From Oscillospiraceae bacterium (GTDB taxonomy: Bacteria; Bacillota; Clostridia; Oscillospirales; CAG-272), in NCBI GenBank assembly GCA_015064855.1, contig SVRK01000014.1:1-47355 (forward strand): a stretch of 47,355 nt of DNA, in the 5' to 3' direction. The position numbers were made by a program, and so were the translations under genes. Below, piece after piece: positions 33,226 through 41,542 of the stretch. Each line of letters opens with the position of its first letter. The stretch's first letter is position 1. The notes under the pieces are model-generated. The model worked only from the letters and a program-made list of their open reading frames with translations. It searched no databases and was not told the origin of the DNA.

Positions 33226-35331
33226 TTAGAGTTGAATTTTTAAAACTGGAACAACCCCATAAGAAGTAAAGAAGCAGAGCTCATAAACATAGCTATCGCC
33301 AACACAATATACAAGGCGTGAATCTGGAATTTCACCATAAGGAGAACGAAGCCACCAACGATAGGAGCCATATAGCCATGCGCCTTGCGACTTACTATAA
33401 TCGGTTGCGTTCTTTGCGGTTGATGTTAAGTATGTTGTCACTTCTTCATTGCTTAACAAGAATACCTTATCCTTTGTATCCTCACAAGCAAATTGGTTGT
33501 TAGCATTGCCTGTGCTTAATCCGCTATTATCTACTGTTGTTGTTAAGATTATTTCCTTTTGTAAATCATCAAAGGCTGTGTTATAGAAGGTTTCGTTTAG
33601 CCATTTTCTTATCGTGCTCTCGGAATAGTTATTATATCCACTTTCGTTGTCATAATCATACTGCTGACTATCTATTATCATGTCGCAAAGAATTAAGGCT
33701 GTTCCGTTGCTTTCATTTAGTATAGTCCATGAAATTGGCTCATACTTGAACCAATATACTGTATCGGTAAAATATCCACTATCGTCCTGATATGTGCCTT
33801 CTGTTGAAGAACCATTACCACAGTAAAGTGGACGATAAGCAGTATAGTATACACCTCTATACTTTTCTTCACCATCTTCTACATCTATGTACCACATATA
33901 GTCGCTTACAGAACCACTTGCGTAGTAGCCATAGCTGGTCCATAATTGTGCATCAGAGCTTGTTGGCAATTCACCAGCCAATGTATTGAGCGTTTCTGTC
34001 AAACTCTCGTCTGTTACTTCCGTTTGTGGGTAACTACCGAACAATATTGTGTCGTCATCCACTCTTGTGTATTGTTGCTCTCCTCCACATACTGTGCAGT
34101 AACCATCTTCATAATTGTGTCCTAATGCGTTTACTACAGTTTGTACTACTAAGATTTCACCACATTCGGAGCATTTTTTACCCTCAGTAAGACCAGTTTC
34201 TAAACAGGTTGGTTCTTTGCTTGCAAGAGTTGTTTCGGTGTGACCTTTGGCATTAATTGTTTGTTGTGCTTTTGTTGTCACGCCACAAACAGTACACTTT
34301 TTACCATCTGCCAAGCCTGTAGCTGTACAAGTAGCAGCATAGCCCACTACTGTCTCTTCGGTATGGCCATTTGCGGCTAATGTTTGTTGTGGTACGGTTA
34401 TTGTTTGGCAAACTGTACATTTTTTACCTTCTGTAAGACCTGTTTCTGTACAGGTTGGTTCTTTGCTTGCAAGAGTTGTTTCTGTGTGGCCTTTGGCATT
34501 AATTGTTTGTTGTGCTTTTGTTGTCACGCCACAAACAGTACACTTTTTACCATCTGTCAAGCCTGTAGCTGTACAAGTAGCAGCATAGCCCACTACTGTC
34601 TCTTCGGTATGGCCATTTGCGGCTAATGTTTGTTGTGGTACGGTTATTGTTTGGCAAACTGTACACTTTTTCCCCTCGGTAAGTCCTGTTTCTAAACAGG
34701 TTGGTTCTTTGCTTGCAAGAGTTGTTTCAGTATGTCCATTTGCTTTAATTGTTTCTTGTGCTACTAAAATTTCACCGCAAACGGAGCACTTTTTGCCCTC
34801 AGTAAGTCCTGTTTCGGTACAAGTTGGTGCTTTGCTTGCAAGAGTTGTTTCAGTATGTCCATTTGCTTTAATTGTTTCTTGTGCTACTAAGATTTCACCA
34901 CAAACAGAACATTTTTTGCCCTCAGTTAAGCCTGTTTCAGTACAGGTAGGCGCAACTGCAGGAATAATCGCCTCTGTGTGCTTATGTTCCTCGGGCTCAG
35001 TATCAGTGTCTGTATTGGAGTCGCTTTCCGTATCGGTATTAGAGTCGATACTTGTTTCAGTTTCTGTGTCGGTATTGGATTCTGTTTCTGTATCAGTAAC
35101 TGATTCAGTATCTGTGTCACTATCGATTTCTGTGTCGGATTCAGTTTCACTATTAGAATCCGTTTCAGTTTCCGTATCAGCCGATGTATCAGTTTCATCA
35201 TCAGCTATTTCCGTTTCAGTCTGAGTATTTGTGTCAGTATCGTCATTTTCACTGCATCCACAAGATGAAAACGCAAGGACAAGGCACAAGCTCAAAGCCA
35301 AAGCAAGTAAAAACATTAAATTTCTTTTCAT
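33226..35331 (-). CDS. Repeat-rich lipoprotein with C-terminal DUF6273 domain (701 aa)
   Basis: A signal peptide ends in a lipobox (AFSSC, Cys24), so it is anchored to the outer face of the membrane. Residues ~26-115 are a Ser/Thr/Asp/Glu repeat stalk. Then come seven tandem 41-residue units with the core [19 protein letters not shown], each having a Cys plus CxxC. The last ~270 residues are a DUF6273 domain (YEPISWTIL, '[16 protein letters not shown]', YRWWLRSP). Upstream gene ends 30 bp away (WYL regulator), so both may share the promoter at 36504. AAGGAGAG precedes the ATG. Function unknown; a surface sensor or adhesin is plausible. The near-identical repeats make length variation likely. 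Confidence 0.85.
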   Translation of the reverse strand: MKRNLMFLLALALSLCLVLAFSSCGCSENDDTDTNTQTETEIADDETDTSADTETETDSNSETESDTEIDSDTDTESVTDTETESNTDTETETSIDSNTDTESDSNTDTDTEPEEHKHTEAIIPAVAPTCTETGLTEGKKCSVCGEILVAQETIKANGHTETTLASKAPTCTETGLTEGKKCSVCGEILVAQETIKANGHTETTLASKEPTCLETGLTEGKKCTVCQTITVPQQTLAANGHTEETVVGYAATCTATGLTDGKKCTVCGVTTKAQQTINAKGHTETTLASKEPTCTETGLTEGKKCTVCQTITVPQQTLAANGHTEETVVGYAATCTATGLADGKKCTVCGVTTKAQQTINAKGHTETTLASKEPTCLETGLTEGKKCSECGEILVVQTVVNALGHNYEDGYCTVCGGEQQYTRVDDDTILFGSYPQTEVTDESLTETLNTLAGELPTSSDAQLWTSYGYYASGSVSDYMWYIDVEDGEEKYRGVYYTAYRPLYCGNGSSTEGTYQDDSGYFTDTVYWFKYEPISWTILNESNGTALILCDMIIDSQQYDYDNESGYNNYSESTIRKWLNETFYNTAFDDLQKEIILTTTVDNSGLSTGNANNQFACEDTKDKVFLLSNEEVTTYLTSTAKNATDYSKSQGAWLYGSYRWWLRSPYGEIPDSRLVYCVGDSYVYELCFFTSYGVVPVLKIQL
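34112..34975 (-). repeat. Seven tandem 123-bp coding repeats
   Basis: Each unit encodes 41 residues. Units 3 and 5, and units 4 and 6, are almost identical pairs at the DNA level, which indicates duplication of a two-unit block and recent unequal recombination. Confidence 0.85.
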
Positions 35332-35361
35332 TTTGTCTCTCCTTAAAATACAATATAAATC

Positions 35362-36471
35362 TTACTCGTCTTGTTCAAATGAAAGATATTTTTCATACGC
35401 CAAGCGATATTTTTCCATAAACTTTTCTCTTGTTGATTTTGGGGACAAGATAAGTGCCTCGCGGTCAAATTTGAAAAAGTAATTGATTGCTTGAATTTCT
35501 GTACATTTAAAAATATATGTATATTCCTCGCCCTCGACCTTTTGATAGGTTTGTGGTCTTAGGTAAAGCTGTCTTTGGAAATTCTCCTCGCCTCGTTTGG
35601 TAAAGCGGACTTTAATATCAATCACATCTCCAACCAAGAATTGAGGCTCCTTTTGTGCGATCATATCGTCAATCGCCTTTTTGTCGTCCTCTTTTATAAA
35701 GGCAATTTCACTTCTTATTATTGTCATATGATCAATGCGTGATATTCTATAACAGGCAACTCTTTTCGGTGCGCGTGTACCGTCGTCCAAAAGCTCCTCA
35801 GAATAGCCAACAACATAATTATATGACCTTGTTTTGTCTTGAATTATTTTATAAGGGGAGAGATAAAATCTTCTAACAACATCCTCGTTCCCTTGTGAGT
35901 CGGTTCTTTTGAGAATTGAAAGCTTTAGCTTTTTTCTTTGAGAAATCGCACTCTCTATAAGGTCAACATTTTCCTTGAAATAAATACGCTCTCTTTCATA
36001 AATTGGCTTATCCGCATATTCCTCAAAAATTGCTTTCCAATATGCACCAACCGAGCCCTCATAAAACTCACTCTCCAAGGACTCCTCAAGGGCGCTGACA
36101 TTTTCCTTATTAATTCTAACCTTACGCCCCTCGCCCTTTGGGTACTTAGCGATTTTGTCCTCAAGTGCGCTTCTGTACTCATTTAGGATTTTGTCCACAA
36201 AGAGATTAGATGTTTTTTCATCAACCTTTTTAAATTCTCTTGAAGAAAACAAGTCACCAAGCTCATTTGCGCGTTCCATAAAGCGCTCTTCAATAGAAGC
36301 ATCCGCCTCAAGATGGAAATTGGTAAAGACCCTATTCAAAAAACCCGCCAAATTATATTTTTCGCCATAGCTAAAGTTTTTAATGTCGTCATCTATGACA
36401 AGCCATGCGGAATGAGATAGATTTAGATGTATTTTATGCTCGATATCATACTTGTGAAAACAAAAGCCCAT
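35362..36471 (-). CDS. WYL-domain transcriptional regulator
   Basis: 369 residues from the ATG at 36471 with AAGGAG six bases upstream; earlier in-frame starts lack a site. The N-terminal ~150 residues are helical (probable winged-helix or dimerisation part). The C-terminal half is a WYL domain: 'RRFYLSPYKIIQDKTRSYNYVVGY', given as the pattern of its SPYxI...YxxxY core, then 'YRISRIDHMTII', followed by the WCX-like tail 'VKVRF...' type (IDIKVRFTKRGEENF ... ILSPKSTREKF). WYL domains bind nucleic acids or nucleotides and regulate many defence loci. It has its own strong promoter and precedes the lipoprotein and the ESCRT-like cluster on the same strand. Confidence 0.85.
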   Translation of the reverse strand: MGFCFHKYDIEHKIHLNLSHSAWLVIDDDIKNFSYGEKYNLAGFLNRVFTNFHLEADASIEERFMERANELGDLFSSREFKKVDEKTSNLFVDKILNEYRSALEDKIAKYPKGEGRKVRINKENVSALEESLESEFYEGSVGAYWKAIFEEYADKPIYERERIYFKENVDLIESAISQRKKLKLSILKRTDSQGNEDVVRRFYLSPYKIIQDKTRSYNYVVGYSEELLDDGTRAPKRVACYRISRIDHMTIIRSEIAFIKEDDKKAIDDMIAQKEPQFLVGDVIDIKVRFTKRGEENFQRQLYLRPQTYQKVEGEEYTYIFKCTEIQAINYFFKFDREALILSPKSTREKFMEKYRLAYEKYLSFEQDE

Positions 36472-36503
36472 ATCGTTCTCCTTAAAAAAGATATTATTTA
36501 TTA

Positions 36504-36532
36504 AGTATATCATAATTAGAAAATATAGTCAA
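36504..36532 (-). promoter_or_regulatory. Promoter of the WYL gene
   Basis: TTGACT, 17-bp spacer and TATACT on the minus strand. Confidence 0.85.
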
Positions 36533-36544
36533 TAAAGTAAAGAA

Positions 36545-36582
36545 AAAAAGCAGGTCTCCCTTTTTGGGGAAATCTGCTTTTT
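36545..36582 (-). terminator. Intrinsic terminator after the GH2 gene
   Basis: Imperfect stem (AAAAGCAG / CTGCTTTT outer, CCC/GGG inner) with T-runs on the minus strand, just beyond the stop at 36586. Confidence 0.75.
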
Positions 36583-36585
36583 ATT

Positions 36586-38940
36586 TTATATGGTTAATTC
36601 CTTTGATACAAGCCCGTCAGATGTTGCCTTTAGGGTGATTTTGTCAGCGTTTTTCTTTAAAACAAGAAGTGCCTTGCCCTTATACACGCGGTGCGTTTTT
36701 TCGATGTATAGCTCCTCGGTAGTAAGCTCTCCGCTTGCAACGCCTATAATATCCGCACCCTCACAGCTAAAGGTGAGTGTATCGTTTGCCCATGTAGAGA
36801 GCGCACCGTTTGAGTCCTCTATTCTTACATCAACATATACAAGCTCATCGAGTGGCTTTTTTGCACCCCTTGGAATATAGCTTTTTTCGGGTATCAGGTT
36901 TATTTTCTTTGCCTTGCCCTCGGTAAGAATTTGGTGTGTGCCTATAATTTTGCCGTCCTTGATTGCTTTTGCGCTAATTCTTCCGGGCTGATATTTAACC
37001 TTAAATTTGTACACTCCATCCGCTGTTTTTGGCATTTTTCCTACAAGAGTGTCATTTATATAGAGCTCTACCTCGTCACAATCTGCAAAAACATAAGCCT
37101 CGGCTTCCTTGCCCTCGTATCCGTCAAAGCACCAGCTTTCATCACACTCATAAAAGCCCCAACCGCTGATAAAATACGGGGTTTCGGTCAAAGACGGGTG
37201 GCGCACGGCAATATACGGGTCACGTCTTAACTCCCATGCAATTTCACGATAGTAGGATTGTGGCTTACGCTCACCTATAATATCAATATCACCACAATTT
37301 GCTATGTGATAAGGGTATGAAAGGGAAAAATCTCCGCGCTTTTCGTTATATTCAACGTGGCCGATACCGGTCTCACCAAAGTAGTCCCATGCTGTCCAAA
37401 CATAGTCACCTACAATTCTTGAATTACCTAGCAGCTGCTTAATTGTTGTGTATGCAGATAGCGGGAAGGTTTCGGTATTTATAATCACTCTTTCAGGAAA
37501 TCTTATTAAATCCTTTTCAAGGCGGTATTCAAGATAGTTATATCCGACAATATCAACCGTATCGGCAGTAATGGCTGTCTTTTTTGCAAAATAGTCCATT
37601 TTTTCGGCAGGAAAATCGTTTTCCGCCTTTTCAATTTCATATTCCTCACTGTTGCTCCAAAGGCTGCAAAGGGCGTGGGTGAGCGGACGGGTATTATCAA
37701 GGCTTCTTATTTTGTTTGCGATATTGCGCGCAATCTGGTAGCCCCTGCCTCTGCCTGTTTTTTGAGGGATTTCATTACCCGTTGACCACATAACTATTGA
37801 TGGATGGCACCTGTTTCTACGCACGATGATGTCTGTCCAATCAAGATAGTGGTCGGCAAAAAACATATGTGAATCGTTTTCGTTTTTGCCCTCTGTCCAA
37901 TAGTCAAAAAGCTCGTCTATAACAAGCATACCAAGACGGTCACATGCCTCGTATAAATACGGGGACTGTGGATTGTGTGACAGGCGAATGGAGTTGAAGC
38001 CTGCTTCCTTTAATTTCGCTACTCGTCTATACTCGGTTTCAGGGTAAACTGAAGTGCCAAGTGCCCCTTGGTCGTGGTGGATACAGCCGCCACGAAGCTT
38101 TATGCTTTTTCCGTTTAAAATAAAACCTTTTTTTGAGTCAACATTTACTGTTCTAATACCAAAAATTGCCTCGTCTGTGTCAACCCTTTTGCCAACAGAA
38201 AGTGTTGTTTTAACGGTATAAACATTTGGGGTATCTATGTCCCAGATTTTTGCATTTTCCACCTCGAAATTAGCAAAAACATCTGTTGTGCCCTTGTCAA
38301 GAATCACGTGTTTTTTAGCCTTGGCACAAGGAGTCTTCTTATTTCCCTCGTAGATTTCAAAGTCAACTACCGCCACTACCTCATCTTCGGAGAAAATTCT
38401 TGCTTCAGCCGTTAAATACGCAGTTTTTCCCTCTATGCTTCTTGTTTTTACGAACGTGCCACATGGGTCGATATAGTAGTCGTTACATTCGCAGAGGTAA
38501 ACGTCTCTATAAATGCCGGAGCCTGCATACCAGCGTGCATTTGGCTGGGCTTGGTTGTTTACACGAATCAGAATTTCATTTTCCTTATCATATCTTAAAT
38601 ATTTTGTGATGTCGCACCAAAAGCTGTTGTAGCCATATGCGTTTTGACAAGCGATATTGGAATTTATAAAAACCTCGGTAAGACCAAACGAGCCGTCACA
38701 CATAAAGATGTATCTTTTGTTCTTCTTCGGCATAAAAGTCTTTATGTATTTGCCTGTTCCGCACTGAAAAAAACCGCCTGATTCAGCACTTGGCGCATTC
38801 TTCTCTCTCTTTTGAATTATTGAAAAATCAAACGGCAAATCAATTAGGTCATTTTCCTTATCAATATCGAGCCACGTGCTCCAATCCTTGCCATCGTTTA
38901 GGACAAATTTCCAGCCTTTATTAAAGTTCTTTTTAATCAT
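36586..38940 (-). CDS. GH2 beta-galactosidase-like glycoside hydrolase
   Basis: 784 residues. Domain order: jelly-roll sugar-binding domain (about 1-155, 'ARWYAGSGIYRDVYL'), Ig-like domain (about 160-265), and TIM barrel (about 268-560) with 'KLRGGCIHHDQGALG', acid/base Glu390 in STGNE and nucleophile Glu490 in IINTE. These are followed by C-terminal DUF4982-type and Ig-like domains. It has no signal peptide, so it acts in the cytoplasm on imported beta-galactosides or similar beta-linked sugars. Specificity within GH2 cannot be read from motifs. Single gene with its own promoter (38972-39000) and terminator. The ribosome binding site is weak (GGTTGGTG). Confidence 0.9.
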   Translation of the reverse strand: MIKKNFNKGWKFVLNDGKDWSTWLDIDKENDLIDLPFDFSIIQKREKNAPSAESGGFFQCGTGKYIKTFMPKKNKRYIFMCDGSFGLTEVFINSNIACQNAYGYNSFWCDITKYLRYDKENEILIRVNNQAQPNARWYAGSGIYRDVYLCECNDYYIDPCGTFVKTRSIEGKTAYLTAEARIFSEDEVVAVVDFEIYEGNKKTPCAKAKKHVILDKGTTDVFANFEVENAKIWDIDTPNVYTVKTTLSVGKRVDTDEAIFGIRTVNVDSKKGFILNGKSIKLRGGCIHHDQGALGTSVYPETEYRRVAKLKEAGFNSIRLSHNPQSPYLYEACDRLGMLVIDELFDYWTEGKNENDSHMFFADHYLDWTDIIVRRNRCHPSIVMWSTGNEIPQKTGRGRGYQIARNIANKIRSLDNTRPLTHALCSLWSNSEEYEIEKAENDFPAEKMDYFAKKTAITADTVDIVGYNYLEYRLEKDLIRFPERVIINTETFPLSAYTTIKQLLGNSRIVGDYVWTAWDYFGETGIGHVEYNEKRGDFSLSYPYHIANCGDIDIIGERKPQSYYREIAWELRRDPYIAVRHPSLTETPYFISGWGFYECDESWCFDGYEGKEAEAYVFADCDEVELYINDTLVGKMPKTADGVYKFKVKYQPGRISAKAIKDGKIIGTHQILTEGKAKKINLIPEKSYIPRGAKKPLDELVYVDVRIEDSNGALSTWANDTLTFSCEGADIIGVASGELTTEELYIEKTHRVYKGKALLVLKKNADKITLKATSDGLVSKELTI

Positions 38941-38971
38941 AACTGCACCAACCTTTAGAGTTTATATACTA

Positions 38972-39000
38972 ATTATATCAAAAAGAAATCATTTATACAA
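38972..39000 (-). promoter_or_regulatory. Promoter of the GH2 gene
   Basis: TTGTAT, 17-bp spacer and TATAAT on the minus strand. Confidence 0.7.
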
Positions 39001-39043
39001 GAAAATTAAATCAATATAAACGAGATTTTTCTAAAAATTCCCC

Positions 39044-39072
39044 TTGACAAAACCGATTTTTGTATATATAAT
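39044..39072 (+). promoter_or_regulatory. tRNA-Gln promoter
   Basis: Consensus TTGACA at 39044-39049, 17-bp spacer, TATAAT at 39067-39072, about 12 bases before the tRNA. Confidence 0.9.
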
Positions 39073-39083
39073 AGTTTTGTTAT

Positions 39084-39157
39084 TGGGGATTTGTGTAAAG
39101 GTAGCACAGCAGACTCTGACTCTGTATGTCTGGGTTCGAATCCTAGATCCCCAGCCA
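39084..39157 (+). tRNA. tRNA-Gln (anticodon CTG)
   Basis: A full cloverleaf can be drawn. Acceptor TGGGGAT/ATCCCCA with G discriminator and encoded CCA; D stem GTGT/GCAC; anticodon stem GCAGA/TCTGT around loop CTCTGAC, giving anticodon CTG; T stem CTGGG/CCTAG (one G-T) around loop TTCGAAT. The anticodon reads CAG (Gln). Confidence 0.9.
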
Positions 39158-39162
39158 AATCG

Positions 39163-39190
39163 AAAGGACACCAAACGGTGTCCTTTTTTA
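39163..39190 (+). terminator. tRNA-Gln terminator
   Basis: Stem AAAGGACACC / GGTGTCCTTT with an AAAC loop and T-run, 6 bases after the tRNA. Confidence 0.9.
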
Positions 39191-39198
39191 TTTGTTTT

Positions 39199-39255
39199 GG
39201 CTGGGGATCTGTCTTCGAACCAGCTCCAAAATCGATTAACGATTTTGGATTGGGT
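39199..39255. repeat. tRNA-3'-end-like repeat, copy A
   Basis: About 57 bp. Its reverse complement begins with a tRNA-like 3' end (GGTTCGAA ... GATCCCCAGCC) matching the T-arm and acceptor of the adjacent tRNA-Gln in inverted orientation. It continues with a 9-bp hairpin CCAAAATCG/CGATTTTGG (39226-39248). Nearly the same sequence recurs at 39400. Confidence 0.7.
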
Positions 39256-39606
39256 GCGTAAGCGAGGCTAAAGCCTAAGTCTGCTTGCAAGCGAAAGGCT
39301 AGCCGAAGCTCATTTTCACGCAGGGAAAATGTATCCTAGCTTGGCTAATTTCATTTTCATTCGTAGTTACTTAGGAGGGTGTCTTTTTGTTTTATCTATG
39401 GCTTGGATATCTGTGTTCGAACCAGCTCCAAAATCGCTTGACGATTTTGGATTGGGTTCGTTCTTTTGCTCTAAGGCGTTCTCTGCTTGCAAGGATAAGC
39501 CGTGGGCAAAAGCCTCGCCTTTGGCGAGAATCCTAGCTTACACTTTGTCATTCTCGCACCATATTTCCTTAGGCGAGTGGCTTTTTTGTTGCTTGGCTAG
39601 CTTCAC
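39256..39606. other. Intergenic repeat-derived region
   Basis: No gene is seen. It holds copy B of the tRNA-like repeat (39400) and related fragments. The small open frames here, on both strands, are antisense to tRNA-like sequence and are not credible. Confidence 0.6.
39400..39456. repeat. tRNA-3'-end-like repeat, copy B
   Basis: Shares TTCGAACCAGCTCCAAAATCG and the CCAAAATCG/CGATTTTGG hairpin with copy A, 200 bp away in direct orientation; the acceptor-like part is more diverged. Confidence 0.7.
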
Positions 39607-39632
39607 AAAAAGGATGCATCTGCATCCTTTTT
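39607..39632 (-). terminator. Intrinsic terminator after the permease gene
   Basis: 12-bp perfect stem AAAAAGGATGCA / TGCATCCTTTTT, T-tailed on the minus strand. Confidence 0.85.
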
Positions 39633-39640
39633 CTATTTTC

Positions 39641-41038
39641 CTATTTTCCGTCTTTTCTCTTATAAAGCAAAGCTCCGATTATCATTATTACAGCAAAAAC
39701 AATTAGGTAAAATAGCACGGGGAATGAGAATTTGCCCAATGCCTGTGCTTCTTGATATTTGGTTATTCCGTGGGCGTAAACCGCGACAAACACCATAAAG
39801 AGCGAGGCAATTATAGCAAGAATGGGCATTACGATGTTTTTTAACACATTTTTCTTGCCCTCTTTTACTATAAACATAATAAATATTGGAATATAAAGTG
39901 CGTAGATTGTTATAATCGGAAGCTCGGATGAATCGAAGCTGAAAATTCCGAAGATTGGATTTGTTAGGTTTGCTCCATAGAAATAGAAGAACCATGCCCC
40001 TGCAAAAAGGAGAGTAAGTGCGCCCGAGTTTGCAGGCATATTTGTTTGTGGGTCGATTTGTGCAAACGTTTGTGGCTTTGGCCCGTTGCCTCTTACGGAA
40101 AGTGAGTAAAGTGAGCGAGTATTTGCAAGCATAAGTCCATTTAATGTTCCAAGGCAAGAAACGACAATAAATGCATTGAGAATCACTCCACCAACATTAC
40201 CGAAAAGATTCTTAAATGCAACGGTTGCACCATTTTTCATAAGCTCCTCAATAGGTGCGCCACCCGAAAGACCGATAAAATATGTTATATAAATCACCAT
40301 TATAATAGCCGTTCCGATAACAAGCGCTCGTGGGAGATTCTTTTTAGGCTCCTTGAGCTCGGAATTTATTGATGTTGCAATTATCCAACCCTCATAAGCA
40401 AAGGCGGCTGCGCCAATTCCTGCAAAAACGCTATCGAAGCCGGCACCACCAAGTGCACCCTCTGCTCCCTTAAAGGCATCAATTGTATTGCCATTTATAA
40501 GACCTGCTATTGTTCCGACGATAACGATTATTCCAAGCGGAATTAATTTAACAACCGTTGCGCTAATCTGGAATTTTCCCGCGATTTTTGGGGATAGCAC
40601 ATTAACTGTATAAGCAAGGCAGAGATAAAATCCACCGAGAGCCATGCAAAGACCACCTGTAATATCGCTTGAGCCAAACAAAACAAGCGTGTATCTTGCA
40701 GAAACCCAAGCCAAAACCCCTGTCATTGCGGGGTAATAAATTGTGGTCAAAAACCAACCTATCATATATGCATAGCGCGTGCCAACAATCGACTCGGCAT
40801 AGTCAACAACTCCATTAACTCTTGAATATTTCGTTCCAAAGTTGGCAAAGTTGAAGGCACAAATTATCATTATAATTCCACCGATTACCCAAGCTAGAAT
40901 GCCAATTAGCATATTTCCACCTGTGTAATTTAAAATATCCTGCGCCTTAAAGAAAACACCCGAGCCGATAACTATACCAACTACCATACAAATGGCGGTA
41001 AATAGCCCATAGCGCTTTTTCATTTGGTTGTTATCCAT
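39641..41038 (-). CDS. APC-family amino acid permease
   Basis: 465 residues with about twelve membrane helices. The N-terminal 'GIVIGSGVFFKAQDIL' corresponds to the first broken helix that binds the amino acid carboxylate in APC transporters, and 'GAAAFAYEGWIIATSINSEL' to the conserved helix-6 region with the following 'KEPKKNLPRAL' loop. It resembles L-type or serine/threonine-type exchangers. Single gene with AGGAG before the ATG, a promoter at 41069-41097, and a terminator at 39607. Substrate unknown. Placed next to glutamine synthetase but transcribed separately. Confidence 0.9.
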   Translation of the reverse strand: MDNNQMKKRYGLFTAICMVVGIVIGSGVFFKAQDILNYTGGNMLIGILAWVIGGIIMIICAFNFANFGTKYSRVNGVVDYAESIVGTRYAYMIGWFLTTIYYPAMTGVLAWVSARYTLVLFGSSDITGGLCMALGGFYLCLAYTVNVLSPKIAGKFQISATVVKLIPLGIIVIVGTIAGLINGNTIDAFKGAEGALGGAGFDSVFAGIGAAAFAYEGWIIATSINSELKEPKKNLPRALVIGTAIIMVIYITYFIGLSGGAPIEELMKNGATVAFKNLFGNVGGVILNAFIVVSCLGTLNGLMLANTRSLYSLSVRGNGPKPQTFAQIDPQTNMPANSGALTLLFAGAWFFYFYGANLTNPIFGIFSFDSSELPIITIYALYIPIFIMFIVKEGKKNVLKNIVMPILAIIASLFMVFVAVYAHGITKYQEAQALGKFSFPVLFYLIVFAVIMIIGALLYKRKDGK

Positions 41039-41068
41039 ATAATTCTCCTAAACTTATATACTGCTTAT

Positions 41069-41097
41069 ATTTTATCATACCCCAAAAGAAATGTAAA
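41069..41097 (-). promoter_or_regulatory. Promoter of the permease gene
   Basis: TTTACA, 17-bp spacer and TAAAAT on the minus strand. Confidence 0.7.
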
Positions 41098-41256
41098 TAA
41101 TAATTTTATAAAAGGAAAACACGTGCCCCTACATAACGGACAGTCGGAGTTATTCCCCTACGATTCGGGAGGAGCAAGCCCCTCCCCTACATCTTTAATT
41201 AAACGATTGCACGGATGACCAATGGTCGCCACTACTATATTGATTTAGTCTGATTT

Positions 41257-41535
41257 GTTTTTTGTTGTGATTTCGGTTTTGCCCGTATCTGGCAAAGCTT
41301 CCAATAGAGGTTTCAGGACGGAGAAAAAATGCACGAGTGCGTAGTCGTCGCTGTACTGGCGTACAGCAGAGTAGCAATCGTGTATAGAAATCACAATAGG
41401 AAAACGCACACCAAATAGTGTGCGTTTTCTACATTAATAATTCATCATTGATAGAACGGACAGTCGAGAACATCTGTCCCTACATTGATAGAGTTGATTA
41501 GTTTTTTGTTGTGATTTCGGTTTTGCCCGTATCTG
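41257..41535 (+). repeat. 35-bp exact direct repeat pair
   Basis: Positions 41257-41291 and 41501-41535 are identical over 35 bases (ending CGGTTTTGCCCGTATCTG), 244 bp apart. The shared AACGGACAGTCG element lies before each copy. Confidence 0.85.
41401..41428 (-). terminator. Intrinsic terminator (probably of glnN)
   Basis: 11-bp stem AAAACGCACAC / GTGTGCGTTTT with a CAAATA loop; about 115 bp beyond the glutamine synthetase stop codon on its strand. Confidence 0.7.
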
Positions 41536-41542
41536 ACAACCT

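Larger units (their letters stand above)
41039..41542. other. Intergenic region with short repeats and hairpins
   Basis: No gene seen. Contents: the permease promoter, two copies of a 35-bp direct repeat (41257-41291, 41501-41535), two copies of AACGGACAGTCG (41135-41146, 41455-41466), a GGGAGG...CCTCCC hairpin near 41170-41190, a GCTGTAC/GTACAGC hairpin (41350-41367) and a terminator. Confidence 0.75.

Noticed and set aside
33025..33243. 72-aa plus-strand frame, Lys/Phe-rich.
   Set aside because: It crosses the terminator at 33153-33195 and is made of A/T runs; no start signal.
34709..35224. 171-aa plus-strand frame rich in SVSVS.
   Set aside because: Antisense reading of the acidic Ser/Thr/Asp repeats of the lipoprotein gene.
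39006..39290. Open frames on both strands over the tRNA-Gln region (94 and 75 aa).
   Set aside because: They are antisense and sense translations of the tRNA and its 3'-end-like repeats, a classic source of false genes (GDLGFEPRHTESESAVLPLHKSP-type peptides).
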